The translations under genes were made by a program, and so were the position numbers. DNA of 64,000 nucleotides, from the NCBI RefSeq assembly GCF_025725685.1, contig NZ_CP107008.1, positions 2,232,001 to 2,296,000 on the forward strand, written 5' to 3'. Positions 35,596-43,900 of this stretch are shown piece by piece. Origin of the DNA: Halomonas sp. M4R1S46. GTDB lineage: Bacteria > Pseudomonadota > Gammaproteobacteria > Pseudomonadales > Halomonadaceae. The notes under the pieces were generated by a model. That model was given only the letters and a program-made list of their open reading frames with translations. It was not told the origin of the DNA and searched no databases. Within the stretch, counting starts at the first letter, position 1. Each line of letters begins with the position of its first letter.

Positions 35596-36965
35596 AGATC
35601 ATCATCCTCGGTGCCGGTCAGGTCGGCGGGACCCTGGCCGAACACCTGGCCCATGAAGAGAACGACATCACGGTCGTCGATACCAATGGGGCGCGCCTGC
35701 GGGAGTTGCACACGCGGCTCGATATCCGCACCGTGCAAGGGGTCGCTTCCTACCCCGCGGTGCTGCGCCAGGCGGGCTGCGAGGATGCCGACCTGATGAT
35801 CGCGGTGACCAATAGCGACGAGGTGAACATGATCGCCTGTCAGGTCGCCTATACGCTGTTTCGCACTCCCACCAAGATCGCCCGGGTCCGCTCGAGCGCC
35901 TACCTGACCCGCAAGGGGCTGTTCGCCCATGAGGCGGTGCCCATCGATGTCCTGATCAGCCCCGAGCAGGTGGTCACCGACCACATCCGCCGGATGATCC
36001 AGTATCCGGGCGCCCTGCAGGTGCTGGAGTTCGCCGGCGGCCTGGTCCAGTTGGTCGCTATCAAGGCGGTCTTCGGCGGGGCCCTGGTGGGACAGGACCT
36101 GAGCTTCCTGCGGCGCCACCTACCGAACGTGGATACCCGGGTGGCGGCCATCTACCGGCAGAATCGGCCGCTCATCCCCCGTGGCGATACCATCATCGAG
36201 GCCGATGACGAGGTCTTCTTCATCGCCGCCCGGCGCGACCTCCGCACGGTCACCAACGAGCTGAGTCGTCGCCATGAGGACTTCAGCCGGGTCATCATCG
36301 CCGGCGGCGGCAACATCGGCGAGCGCCTCGCGGAGCACCTGGAGCACGACTACCAGGTCAAGATCATCGAGCGCGACCTCGAGCGTTGTGCCCAGCTGTC
36401 CGAACGCCTCGATCGAACGGTGGTGCTGCACGGGACCGCGACCAGCAAGCGAGTGCTCGAGGAGGAAAACATCGAAGGGTGCGACATCTTCTGTGCGCTC
36501 ACCAACGACGATGAGGTCAACATCATGTCCTCGCTGCTGGCCAAGCGCATGGGCGCCAGCAACGTGCTCACCCTGATCAACAACGCGGCCTATGTGGATC
36601 TGGTTCAGGGTGGTGAGATCGACATCGCCATTTCGCCCCAGCAGGCCACCATCAGCAGCCTGTTGACGCATGTGCGCCGCGGCGACATCGTCAACGTCCA
36701 CTCGCTGCGTCGCGGGGCCGCCGAAGCCATCGAGGCTGTCGCCCACGGTGATGCCCATTCCTCCAGGGTCGTCGGGCGTGCCATCGGCGCCATCGACCTG
36801 CCCAAGGGGACCACCATCGGGGCGGTCGTGCGCGGCGAGGAGGTGCTGATCGCCCATGACGACGTGGTGGTCGAGTCCGGTGACCACGTGATCCTGTTCG
36901 TCATCGATAAGCGCCGATTACGGGAAGTGGAACGACTCTTTCAGGTTGGCTTGAGCTTTTTCTGA
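35592..36965 (+). CDS. trkA: Trk-system NAD-binding regulator TrkA
   Basis: TrkA is the cytosolic gating ring of TrkH. The 457-residue protein has the typical duplicated layout: RCK-N domain (MKIIILGAGQVGGTLAEHL), RCK-C, a second RCK-N (RVIIAGGGNIGERLAEHLE) and a second RCK-C. Both GXGXXG nucleotide loops are intact. It normally sits with rsmB/fmt in enterics and pseudomonads; here it closes an operon with trkH and a KdpDE-like pair. Confidence 0.96.
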   Translation: MKIIILGAGQVGGTLAEHLAHEENDITVVDTNGARLRELHTRLDIRTVQGVASYPAVLRQAGCEDADLMIAVTNSDEVNMIACQVAYTLFRTPTKIARVRSSAYLTRKGLFAHEAVPIDVLISPEQVVTDHIRRMIQYPGALQVLEFAGGLVQLVAIKAVFGGALVGQDLSFLRRHLPNVDTRVAAIYRQNRPLIPRGDTIIEADDEVFFIAARRDLRTVTNELSRRHEDFSRVIIAGGGNIGERLAEHLEHDYQVKIIERDLERCAQLSERLDRTVVLHGTATSKRVLEEENIEGCDIFCALTNDDEVNIMSSLLAKRMGASNVLTLINNAAYVDLVQGGEIDIAISPQQATISSLLTHVRRGDIVNVHSLRRGAAEAIEAVAHGDAHSSRVVGRAIGAIDLPKGTTIGAVVRGEEVLIAHDDVVVESGDHVILFVIDKRRLREVERLFQVGLSFF

Positions 36966-37013
36966 AGGCTGGCCGGCCGGCGCGAGGCCGGCTGGCCGGG
37001 AAGACGGAACGCC

Positions 37014-37643
37014 TCAGCGGGTGCCGAAGATCTTGTCTCCCGCATCGCCGAGACCCGGCACGATATAGCCGTTCTCGTCGAGGTGATCGTCCACGGCGGC
37101 GGTGTAGATCTCGATATCCGGGTAGGAGGCCTGCACGCGCTGGATGCCCTCCGGGGCGGCCACCAGCACGATCACCTTCATGTGCTTGCAGCCCCGGTCG
37201 CGGAGCATGTCGAGGGTCGCCACCATGGTGCCGCCGGTGGCCAGCATCGGGTCGATGACGATGGCCATGCGCTCGTCCAGATCCCCCGCGAACTTGGAGA
37301 AATAAGGCACCGGCTCGAGGGTCTCCTCGTCGCGGTACAGGCCCACCACGCTGATCCGAGCGCTGGGAATCAGGTCGGTCACGCCCTCGAGCATGCCCAG
37401 GCCGGCGCGCAGGATCGGCACGATGGTGACCTTCTTGCCCTTGAGCTGCTGCACGGGGATCGGCTCGCCGCTCCAGCCGGGAATCTCCTGGGTCTCCAGT
37501 TCGAGGTCCTGGGTCGCCTCGTAGGTGAGCAGCTTGGCCACCTCGCCGGCCAGTTCACGAAAACTCTTGGTGCTGATGCCGGCTTCGCGCATCAGACCCA
37601 GCTTGTGCTGGACCAGGGGGTGCTGGATGGCATGAACGCTCAT
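37014..37643 (-). CDS. upp: Uracil phosphoribosyltransferase Upp
   Basis: Upp converts uracil and PRPP to UMP (pyrimidine salvage). The 209-residue protein starts MSVHAIQHPLVQHKLGLMR. It carries the PRPP loop VIDPMLATGGTMVATLDML and the uracil-binding C-terminus YIVPGLGDAGDKIFGTR. The length matches the family. The gene is convergent with trkA; the 48 bases between hold only a short GGCC-rich hairpin. Confidence 0.97.
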   Translation of the reverse strand: MSVHAIQHPLVQHKLGLMREAGISTKSFRELAGEVAKLLTYEATQDLELETQEIPGWSGEPIPVQQLKGKKVTIVPILRAGLGMLEGVTDLIPSARISVVGLYRDEETLEPVPYFSKFAGDLDERMAIVIDPMLATGGTMVATLDMLRDRGCKHMKVIVLVAAPEGIQRVQASYPDIEIYTAAVDDHLDENGYIVPGLGDAGDKIFGTR

Positions 37644-37745
37644 GGCGGACCTCTTCGGCGGGGGTTGGATCGATCCTTCGTCACATGCCGGGCATGTGCC
37701 AATTGGGAAATATTCTAACCGCATCCCGCCGCGAGGTTAAGCTGG

Positions 37746-37783
37746 CCGAGACCCGCCGCAGGGCTATCGCAGTTGGGTCTCGG
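37746..37783. repeat. Hairpin carrying the dispersed 12-mer GGGCTATCGCAG
   Basis: A perfect nine-base stem (CCGAGACCC at 37746-37754, GGGTCTCGG at 37775-37783) ends directly at the ung stop codon. Its 20-base loop contains GGGCTATCGCAG (37761-37772). The same 12-mer occurs near repeat copies A and D, with one change at copy C, and between glpR and glpD. The hairpin probably also serves as the 3' end of the ung transcript. Confidence 0.6.
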
Positions 37784-38467
37784 TCACGGAGTCTCGGGCA
37801 GCTGCCAGTCGATCGGCGAGCGGCCATGCTCGACCAGGAAGGCGTTGGCCCGGGAGAAGTGATGGTTGCCGAAGAAGCCGCGGTGGGCGGAGAGCGGCGA
37901 GGGATGCGGAGACTCCAGCACCAGGTGCCGGCGGGTATCCACCAGGGCCTTCTTCTGGCGGGCATGGCTGCCCCAGAGCAGGAAGACCGAGGGACCGGCG
38001 TGCTCGTTGACCGCGGCGATGGCGCGGTCGGTGAAGGTCTCCCAGCCCTTGCCCCGGTGGGACCCGGCATTGCCCTGCTCCACCGTCAACGAGGTGTTGA
38101 GCAGCAGCACGCCCTGCCGGGCCCAGCTCTCCAGGTAGCCGTGGTTCACCGGGCGGAAGCCCACGTCCGCGGCCAGCTCCTTGTAGATGTTGACCAGCGA
38201 GGGCGGGATTCGCACCTCGGGGCGCACCGAGAAGCACAGGCCATGGGCCTGGTTCGGGCCGTGATAGGGATCCTGGCCGAGGATCACCACCTTGACCTGG
38301 TCCAGCGGCGTCAGCTCGAAGGCCCGGAACCAGTTCGAGGAGTGCGGATAGATGACCTTGCGGGCGGCCTTCTCGGCGGCCAGGAAGTCGCGCAGCGCCT
38401 GCATGTAGGGCGCCTCGAACTCGTCACCCAGCCACTGCTGCCAGCTGTCGGGAAGCGGACAACCCAT
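37784..38467 (-). CDS. ung: Uracil-DNA glycosylase
   Basis: Ung removes uracil from DNA, starting base-excision repair. The 227-residue protein has the family-1 motifs VVILGQDPYHGPNQAHGLCFSV (catalytic Asp in GQDPYH), LLLNTSLTVEQ and the DNA-loop ESPHPSPLSAHRGFFG. It lies three bases after gpt in the same direction, so it is in the salvage operon. Confidence 0.97.
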   Translation of the reverse strand: MGCPLPDSWQQWLGDEFEAPYMQALRDFLAAEKAARKVIYPHSSNWFRAFELTPLDQVKVVILGQDPYHGPNQAHGLCFSVRPEVRIPPSLVNIYKELAADVGFRPVNHGYLESWARQGVLLLNTSLTVEQGNAGSHRGKGWETFTDRAIAAVNEHAGPSVFLLWGSHARQKKALVDTRRHLVLESPHPSPLSAHRGFFGNHHFSRANAFLVEHGRSPIDWQLPETP

Positions 38468-38470
38468 GGC

Positions 38471-38950
38471 TCAGCGCTTGACCTGGTCGGCCAGGGGCTC
38501 GACATAGGCCACGCCCATGTCCCAGGGGAACTGGATCCAGCAGTCCTGGGCCACCTCGGTGAGGTACTGGTCGACCAGCGGCCGGCCCTCCGGCTTGGCA
38601 TAGACGGTCACGAAGTGCGCCTTGGGCAGCATCTCGCGCACCTTGCGGGCCGTCTTTCCGGTGTCGACCAGGTCGTCGACCAGCAGCCAGCCGTCGCCGT
38701 CGTGATCGACGCCCTTCATGACCTCGAGACCGCCCTGCTCCATGCCCTCGTAGCTCTTGATGCAGACGGTGTCGATCAGCCGCACGTTGAGCTCACGGGC
38801 GATCAGCGCCGCGGGGATCAGCCCGCCCCGGGTGATGGCGACGATGCCCTTGAAGTCGCGCTCGACCAGGCGATGACAGAGCTCGCGGACGTCCCGGTGC
38901 AGCTGATCCCAGGAGACGGTGAAATGCTGGTGGTAGCGGTGGGTGCTCAT
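38471..38950 (-). CDS. gpt: Xanthine-guanine phosphoribosyltransferase
   Basis: Gpt salvages guanine and xanthine to their nucleotides. The 159-residue protein follows E. coli Gpt along its length: VSWDQLHRDVRELCHRL, GIVAITRGGLIPAALIAREL, LLVDDLVDTGKTARKVREMLPKAHFVTVYAKP and QFPWDMGVAYV. The PRPP loop is VDDLVDTGKT. The downstream gene ung follows after three bases, and apt lies upstream. Confidence 0.93.
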   Translation of the reverse strand: MSTHRYHQHFTVSWDQLHRDVRELCHRLVERDFKGIVAITRGGLIPAALIARELNVRLIDTVCIKSYEGMEQGGLEVMKGVDHDGDGWLLVDDLVDTGKTARKVREMLPKAHFVTVYAKPEGRPLVDQYLTEVAQDCWIQFPWDMGVAYVEPLADQVKR

Positions 38951-38957
38951 CGGGTTG

Positions 38958-39503
38958 TCACTCGTCCTCGGTGAAGGAGCAGACGGAGAAGACACCGAAG
39001 CCTGCCTCGCGGATCTTGTCGGCGCCGCCGAGATCCGGCAGGTCGACGACGGCCGCGGTCTCCACCACCTGGCCGCCGGTACGGGTGATCAGCTTGGCCG
39101 CGGCCAGCATGGTCCCGCCGGTGGCGATCAGGTCATCGACCACCAGGATGCGATCTCCCGCGCGGAAGGCATCGGAATGCAACTCCACCTCGGCTTCGCC
39201 GTACTCCAGGGTATAGGTCTCGCTGATGGTCTTGAACGGCAGCTTGCCCTTCTTGCGCACCGGCACGAAGCTGCAGCCCAGCTCGTAGGCCAGCGGCGCG
39301 CCGACGATGAAGCCCCGGGCATCGATGGCGGCGACGGCGTCGATGTCCATCTCCTGGTAGCGGTGCACGAAGCTGTCGATCAGCTTGCGAAAGGCGGCGC
39401 TGTTCTGCAGCAGCGGCGTGATGTCGCGGAAGTTGACCCCCGGCTGCGGCCAGTCGGGGACGGTGCGGATCACGGACTTGATGTAGTCGCCGTAGATGCT
39501 CAT
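38958..39503 (-). CDS. apt: Adenine phosphoribosyltransferase
   Basis: Apt makes AMP from adenine and PRPP. The 181-residue protein starts MSIYGDYIKSVIRTVPDWPQPGVNFRDITPLL. It has the PRPP loop ILVVDDLIATGGTMLAAAKLI and the purine-binding region DARGFIVGAPLAYEL. It lies seven bases upstream of gpt and 22 bases after the purine permease gene, all reading left. Confidence 0.97.
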   Translation of the reverse strand: MSIYGDYIKSVIRTVPDWPQPGVNFRDITPLLQNSAAFRKLIDSFVHRYQEMDIDAVAAIDARGFIVGAPLAYELGCSFVPVRKKGKLPFKTISETYTLEYGEAEVELHSDAFRAGDRILVVDDLIATGGTMLAAAKLITRTGGQVVETAAVVDLPDLGGADKIREAGFGVFSVCSFTEDE

Positions 39504-39525
39504 CGGGATTCTCGGTTGGTCAGTG

Positions 39526-40830
39526 TCAGTCGAGGAACAGGAACTTGCCGGCAAAGATCAGCGCCAGCACCACCACGGCCGGGTTCAGGTCGCGAAAGCG
39601 CCCGGACAGGGTCTTGATGGCCGCGTAGCTGATGAAGCCCAGCGCGATACCCTCGGCGATGGAAAAGGTCAGCGGCATGGCCAGGGCGGAGATCAGCACC
39701 GGGGCGGCCTCGGTGGCGTCATCCCAGTCGGCATGGGTCAGGCTGCCGGTCATCAGCACCGCCACGTACAGCAGGGCGCCGGCCGTCGCGAAGGCGGGGA
39801 TGGAGCCGGCCAGCGGCGAGAAGAACAGGCTGATCAGGAACAGCACGGCCACCACCACGGCGGTCAGGCCGGTGCGCCCGCCGGAGACGATGCCGGCGGT
39901 GGACTCGATGTAGCTGGTCGTGGTGGAGGTGCCGAGCGCCGCCCCCGCCATGGAGGCGCCACTGTCGGCCATCATGGCCCGGCCGAGGCGCGGCAGCTTG
40001 CCCTGTTCGTCGAGCAGGCCGCCACGATGGGCCACGCCGATCAGGGTCCCGGAGGTGTCGAACAGGTCGACGAACAGGAAGGCGAAGACCACGCTGAACA
40101 TGGCGATATCGAAGGCGCCGGCCAGATCCAGTTGCATGAGGGTCGGGGCGATCGACGGCGGCAGGGACATCACCCCGGCGAACTCGTTGTGGCCCAGGAT
40201 CATCGCCAGGAAAGTGATGCCGAGGATGCCGATCATCACCGCGCCGGTGATGCGCAGGTAGGCCAGGGCCGTGATCACGAAGAAGCCGAGCAGCGCATAG
40301 AGGGCCGGGGGCTCGGAGAGGTCGCCGAGCGCCACGTAGGTGGACGGATTGGCCACCACGATGCCGGCGTTCTGCAGGGCGATCATCGCCAGGAACAGGC
40401 CGATGCCCGCGGCGATCCCCATGCGCAGCGACATGGGGATCGAGTTGATGATCCACTCGCGGATGCGGAAGATGCTGAGCAGGAAGAAGGTGAAGCCGGA
40501 GAGGAAGACCGCGCCGAGCGCCGCCTCCCAGCTGTACCCCATGCCGAGCACCACGCCGTAGGTGAAGAAGGCGTTGAGGCCCATGCCCGGCGCCAGGGCG
40601 ATGGGATAGTTGGCCCACAGCCCCATGATCAGGCAGCCGATGGCGGACGCCACGCAGGTGGCCACGAACACCGCACCGTAGTCCATCCCCGACTCCGAGA
40701 GGATGCTCGGGTTGACGAAGATGATGTAGGCCATCGTCAGGAAGGTGGTGATCCCGGCGATGACCTCGGTCTTGATGTCGGTGCCGTGCTCGGTGAGCGC
40801 GAAGTGATTATCCAGAAGGCGTTTCAGCAT
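39526..40830 (-). CDS. Purine permease (AzgA/GhxP-type NCS2 family)
   Basis: The 434-residue inner-membrane importer starts MLKRLLDNHFALTEHGTDIKTEVIAGITTFLTMAYIIFVNPSIL. It shows AzgA-branch motifs ALAPGMGLNAFFTYGVVLGMG, FLFVDLFDTSGTLIGVA and ALGTSTTTSYIESTAGI. Substrates in this branch are adenine, hypoxanthine and guanine, which fits the following apt and gpt genes. The 174 bases upstream contain a TATAT-rich stretch around 40947 that may be the promoter. A purine riboswitch was looked for and not seen. Confidence 0.9.
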   Translation of the reverse strand: MLKRLLDNHFALTEHGTDIKTEVIAGITTFLTMAYIIFVNPSILSESGMDYGAVFVATCVASAIGCLIMGLWANYPIALAPGMGLNAFFTYGVVLGMGYSWEAALGAVFLSGFTFFLLSIFRIREWIINSIPMSLRMGIAAGIGLFLAMIALQNAGIVVANPSTYVALGDLSEPPALYALLGFFVITALAYLRITGAVMIGILGITFLAMILGHNEFAGVMSLPPSIAPTLMQLDLAGAFDIAMFSVVFAFLFVDLFDTSGTLIGVAHRGGLLDEQGKLPRLGRAMMADSGASMAGAALGTSTTTSYIESTAGIVSGGRTGLTAVVVAVLFLISLFFSPLAGSIPAFATAGALLYVAVLMTGSLTHADWDDATEAAPVLISALAMPLTFSIAEGIALGFISYAAIKTLSGRFRDLNPAVVVLALIFAGKFLFLD

Positions 40831-41004
40831 GGGATTCGTCCTGCGGGGGGACGTCGCGTCCGGGTGCGAGAAAAGCCGCACATGGTAGCGGATGGCGTCC
40901 CGGGATGCGAGACGCCGGCGCGCAAGCGGTGCGGCGAGACTCCCTGATATATAAGTGACTTCCGGGGGCGACGCCAGCCGCGCCGCCAACGCAGCCTGAA
41001 CGCC

Positions 41005-41634
41005 TCAGGCGCCGCGGGCGGCCAGCACCCGCTCCACGGTCTCGACGATGGCCTGGGTCTGGGGATCGATCTCGATATTGACGTGATCGCCCGGCACCCG
41101 ATCCACCAGCACGGTCCGCGCCAGGGTCTCGGGAATCAGGTCGACGCAGAAGCGCGGGCCGTGCCCGGCCGTCGCCTGGCGCACCTCGCCGATGGTCAGG
41201 CTGGCCCCGTCCACCCCGATGTAGCCCTTGTCGAACAGGAAGCGCCCCAGGGCGTGGGGCAGCTCGAACCACAGGCGCCGGTTGTTGGGCGCCTCGTCGA
41301 GCTCCATCAGCTCGGCCATGGCCATGACATGGCCGGACATGGCATGGCCGCCGATCTCGTCGCCGAAGCGGGCGGCGCGCTCGAGGTTGACCCGGTCGCC
41401 CACTGCGAGCTCGCCCAGGTTGGTCACCCTCAGGGTCTCGCGCATCAGATCGAAGCTCACGCGTTCGCCGTCGATGCCGGTGACGGTCAGGCAGACCCCG
41501 TTATGGGCCACCGAGGCGCCGATCTCGAGGCCCTCGCTCAGCGCCGGGGACAAGGCCAGCACATGGGTGCGGAACGCCTCCGCTTCCTGGATGGCGACCA
41601 CCTCGGCGGTGTCCTGCACGATGCCGGTAAACAT
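41005..41634 (-). CDS. ribE: Riboflavin synthase, alpha chain
   Basis: The enzyme dismutates two lumazine molecules to give riboflavin. The 209-residue protein has the duplicated lumazine-binding barrels: MFTGIVQDTAEVVAI...GASVAHNGVCLTVTGID and GGHAMSGHVMAMAEL...GYIGVDGASLTIGEV. Both ligand motifs are intact. It appears to be transcribed alone; no other rib gene or FMN riboswitch is adjacent. Confidence 0.95.
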   Translation of the reverse strand: MFTGIVQDTAEVVAIQEAEAFRTHVLALSPALSEGLEIGASVAHNGVCLTVTGIDGERVSFDLMRETLRVTNLGELAVGDRVNLERAARFGDEIGGHAMSGHVMAMAELMELDEAPNNRRLWFELPHALGRFLFDKGYIGVDGASLTIGEVRQATAGHGPRFCVDLIPETLARTVLVDRVPGDHVNIEIDPQTQAIVETVERVLAARGA

Positions 41635-41887
41635 GCCCTCTCCTCTCGTCGCGGGGCCGCCGGGGAAGGCGGCCGGGAAAGCCGATAGTGTAGGGAAGCC
41701 CTGGCCACCGCGTCCATGCCGGCGCGTGCCGACCCGCGCCGCCCGGCCGGGCGGGGCCGCCCGACCTCCGCGCGGCCTCCGATGGCGACCGCAGGCGCCC
41801 TGATCAGAAATTCTTGCTGCTTTCTTCGCTTTTACAGTGAAATTTGCCAGCCAATCGCGTCTTGAGGCTCAACATGCCCCAGGGCGT

Positions 41888-41916
41888 TTGACATACGCTT
41901 GTTCGAGACCTAGGAT
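41888..41916 (+). promoter_or_regulatory. Strong sigma-70 promoter upstream of metN
   Basis: TTGACA (41888-41893), a 17-base spacer and TAGGAT (41911-41916) form a near-consensus promoter. Transcription would begin near 41922. It lies about 190 bases before the metN ATG, and a terminator lies between them. Confidence 0.75.
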
Positions 41917-41921
41917 TGTCG

Positions 41922-42056
41922 GCTACATTTTGAAGGCGCCGATTTGTACCCGGATTGCGGGCGCCGACGTCGCGGGGCCTCGTGTCTCACGGCGTGAAGT
42001 GCAGCTAAAAGGGTGTGTCCAGCGTTGATGGCCACCCGTCAGGGTGGCCTTTTTTT
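41922..42056 (+). ncRNA. Candidate small RNA or attenuated metN leader
   Basis: The promoter at 41888-41916 and the perfect terminator at 42030-42056 delimit an RNA of about 135 bases in a region with no coding frame. GGCGCC occurs twice (41935-41940 and 41970-41975, self-complementary) and can close a stem around TTTGTACCCGGATTG. The transcript does not match any riboswitch or small RNA that I know. It could be an independent small RNA, or the leader of metNIQ with premature termination as the control point. The start is predicted, not measured. Confidence 0.55.
42030..42056 (+). terminator. Intrinsic terminator 52 bases before metN
   Basis: GGCCACCC (42030-42037) pairs with GGGTGGCC (42042-42049) around a four-base loop and is followed by seven T residues. 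This is an excellent rho-independent terminator. For metN to be expressed from the upstream promoter it must be read through; otherwise metN has another promoter. Confidence 0.88.
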
Positions 42057-42108
42057 GCCCGCTCGCCTGCTCGCCCGCGCCGGTCCCGGCGCCACCTCGG
42101 TGGCCCAG

Positions 42109-43167
42109 ATGATTCGACTGCAAAACGTTTCCAAGACCTATTTCAGCAAGGGCAAAGGCGCCGGCGCCAGGGGCGTCGAGGCACTGAAGGCGGTCGACCT
42201 GCATGTGCCCAAGGGCCAGATCCATGGCGTGATCGGCCTGTCCGGGGCCGGCAAGTCGACCCTGATCCGCTGCGTCAACCTGCTCGAGCGCCCCACCACC
42301 GGCAGCGTGACGGTGGATGGCCAGGAGCTCACCGGCCTCAGCGGCGACGCCCTCAACCAGGCGCGCCATCGCATCGGCATGATCTTCCAGCACTTCAACC
42401 TGCTGACCTCGCGCACCGTCTTCGCCAACGTCGCCCTGCCCCTGGAGCTGATGGGCATGAAGAAGGCCGAGATCGCCGAGCGGGTCACCCCGCTGCTGGA
42501 ACTGGTCGGGCTGGCCGACAAGGCGCGCCAGTACCCCGCCCAGCTCTCCGGCGGCCAGAAGCAACGGGTGGCCATCGCCCGGGCATTGGCCAGCCGGCCG
42601 CGGGTGCTGCTGTGCGACGAGGCCACCTCGGCGCTGGACCCGCACACCACCGGCTCGATCCTGGAGCTGCTGCGCGATATCAACCAGCAGCTCGGCCTGA
42701 CGATCCTGCTGATCACCCACGAGATGGAGGTGGTCAAGTCGATCTGCCACCGGGTCAGCCTGATCTCCGGCGGCGAGCTGGTCGAGGAGGCCGAGGTCGG
42801 CGACTTCTTCACCGCCCCGCGCACCCGGCTGGGCCGCGACTTCCTCAACGACTTCCTCGAGCTCGAGCCGCCCCGGGCGCTGATCGAACGCCTGGAGGCC
42901 GAACCCGGGGCGCACAGCCACCCGGTGGTGCGCCTGGCCTTCTCCGGGGATGCCGTCTCCACGCCGCTGATCTCGCGGCTGGCCCGGGAGTGCGGCGTCG
43001 ACGTCAGCATCCTCCAGGCCAAGGTGGAGTCCATCCAGGATCGCACCCTGGGGCTGATGATCGCCGAACTGATGGGCGACGCGGCGGATACCCGCCGCGC
43101 CCTGAGCTATCTGGAAACCCACGACCTGCAGGTGGAGGTGCTCGGCCATGTCCAGCGCGATGATTGA
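42109..43167 (+). CDS. metN: Methionine ABC transporter ATPase MetN
   Basis: MetN powers uptake of methionine and its sulfoxide. The 352-residue protein starts MIRLQNVSKTYFSKGKG. Walker A is GLSGAGKST, the signature LSGGQKQR and Walker B VLLCDEAT; the switch His is in LLITHEME. The C-terminal NIL domain (about 275-350, which binds methionine and inhibits transport in E. coli) is present. The start has no strong ribosome site. It overlaps metI by 20 bases. Confidence 0.95.
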   Translation: MIRLQNVSKTYFSKGKGAGARGVEALKAVDLHVPKGQIHGVIGLSGAGKSTLIRCVNLLERPTTGSVTVDGQELTGLSGDALNQARHRIGMIFQHFNLLTSRTVFANVALPLELMGMKKAEIAERVTPLLELVGLADKARQYPAQLSGGQKQRVAIARALASRPRVLLCDEATSALDPHTTGSILELLRDINQQLGLTILLITHEMEVVKSICHRVSLISGGELVEEAEVGDFFTAPRTRLGRDFLNDFLELEPPRALIERLEAEPGAHSHPVVRLAFSGDAVSTPLISRLARECGVDVSILQAKVESIQDRTLGLMIAELMGDAADTRRALSYLETHDLQVEVLGHVQRDD

Positions 43168-43801
43168 ACTGATCCTCGAGGCCACCCTCGACACCCTCTA
43201 CATGGTGGCAGTCTCGGGGCTGATCGCCGCCCTGCTGGGCATCCCGCTGGGCGTGATGCTCTACGTCACCCGCCCCCGGCAGATCCTCGCCCAGCCGGCC
43301 CTCAATGGTACGCTGGGCGTGATCACCAACATCGGTCGCTCGGTGCCCTTCATCATCCTGATGGTGGCGATCATCCCCTTCACCCGGGCGCTGGTCGGCT
43401 CCTCCATCGGCACCAATGCCGCCGTGGTGCCGCTGACCATCGCCGCAATCCCCTTCATCGCTCGCCTGGTCGAGGGCGCCCTGAACGAGATCCCGCCGGG
43501 CCTGGTCGAAGCGGCACAGTCCATGGGCGCCACGCCCTGGCAGATCATCGCCAAGGTGCTGCTGCCCGAGGCCCGGGGCGGCATCTTCACCGCCCTGACG
43601 GTGACCATCGTCACGCTGGTCAGCTACTCTGCCATGGCCGGCGCGGTGGGCGGCGGCGGCCTCGGCGACCTGGGCATCCGCTACGGCTACAACCGCTTCA
43701 ACCCCACCATCATGCTGATCACCGTGGTGATCCTGGTGGTGCTGGTGCAGGGCTTCCAGAGCCTGGGGGATTACCTGGTGCGGAAGAGCGACCACAAGTG
43801 A
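43148..43801 (+). CDS. metI: Methionine ABC transporter permease MetI
   Basis: The 217-residue protein has five hydrophobic segments and the coupling loop IPPGLVEAAQSMGATPWQIIAKVLLPEA. It also has the typical YSAMAGAVGGGGLGDLGIRYGYNRF near the end. It forms the homodimeric channel of the importer. Confidence 0.95.
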   Translation: MSSAMIELILEATLDTLYMVAVSGLIAALLGIPLGVMLYVTRPRQILAQPALNGTLGVITNIGRSVPFIILMVAIIPFTRALVGSSIGTNAAVVPLTIAAIPFIARLVEGALNEIPPGLVEAAQSMGATPWQIIAKVLLPEARGGIFTALTVTIVTLVSYSAMAGAVGGGGLGDLGIRYGYNRFNPTIMLITVVILVVLVQGFQSLGDYLVRKSDHK

Positions 43802-43900
43802 TTCGATCGTACTGATAACGCAATAGCATTACACATCGACTGCTTATTCCATTAAAATCGCGAGCAATCCATCACCACAGCTCGCTTGGGAGACAATGAC

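Noticed and set aside
40831..41004. Possible purine riboswitch before the purine permease gene
   Set aside because: The conserved core sequences of the guanine/adenine aptamer are not present; only a TATAT-rich promoter-like stretch is seen.
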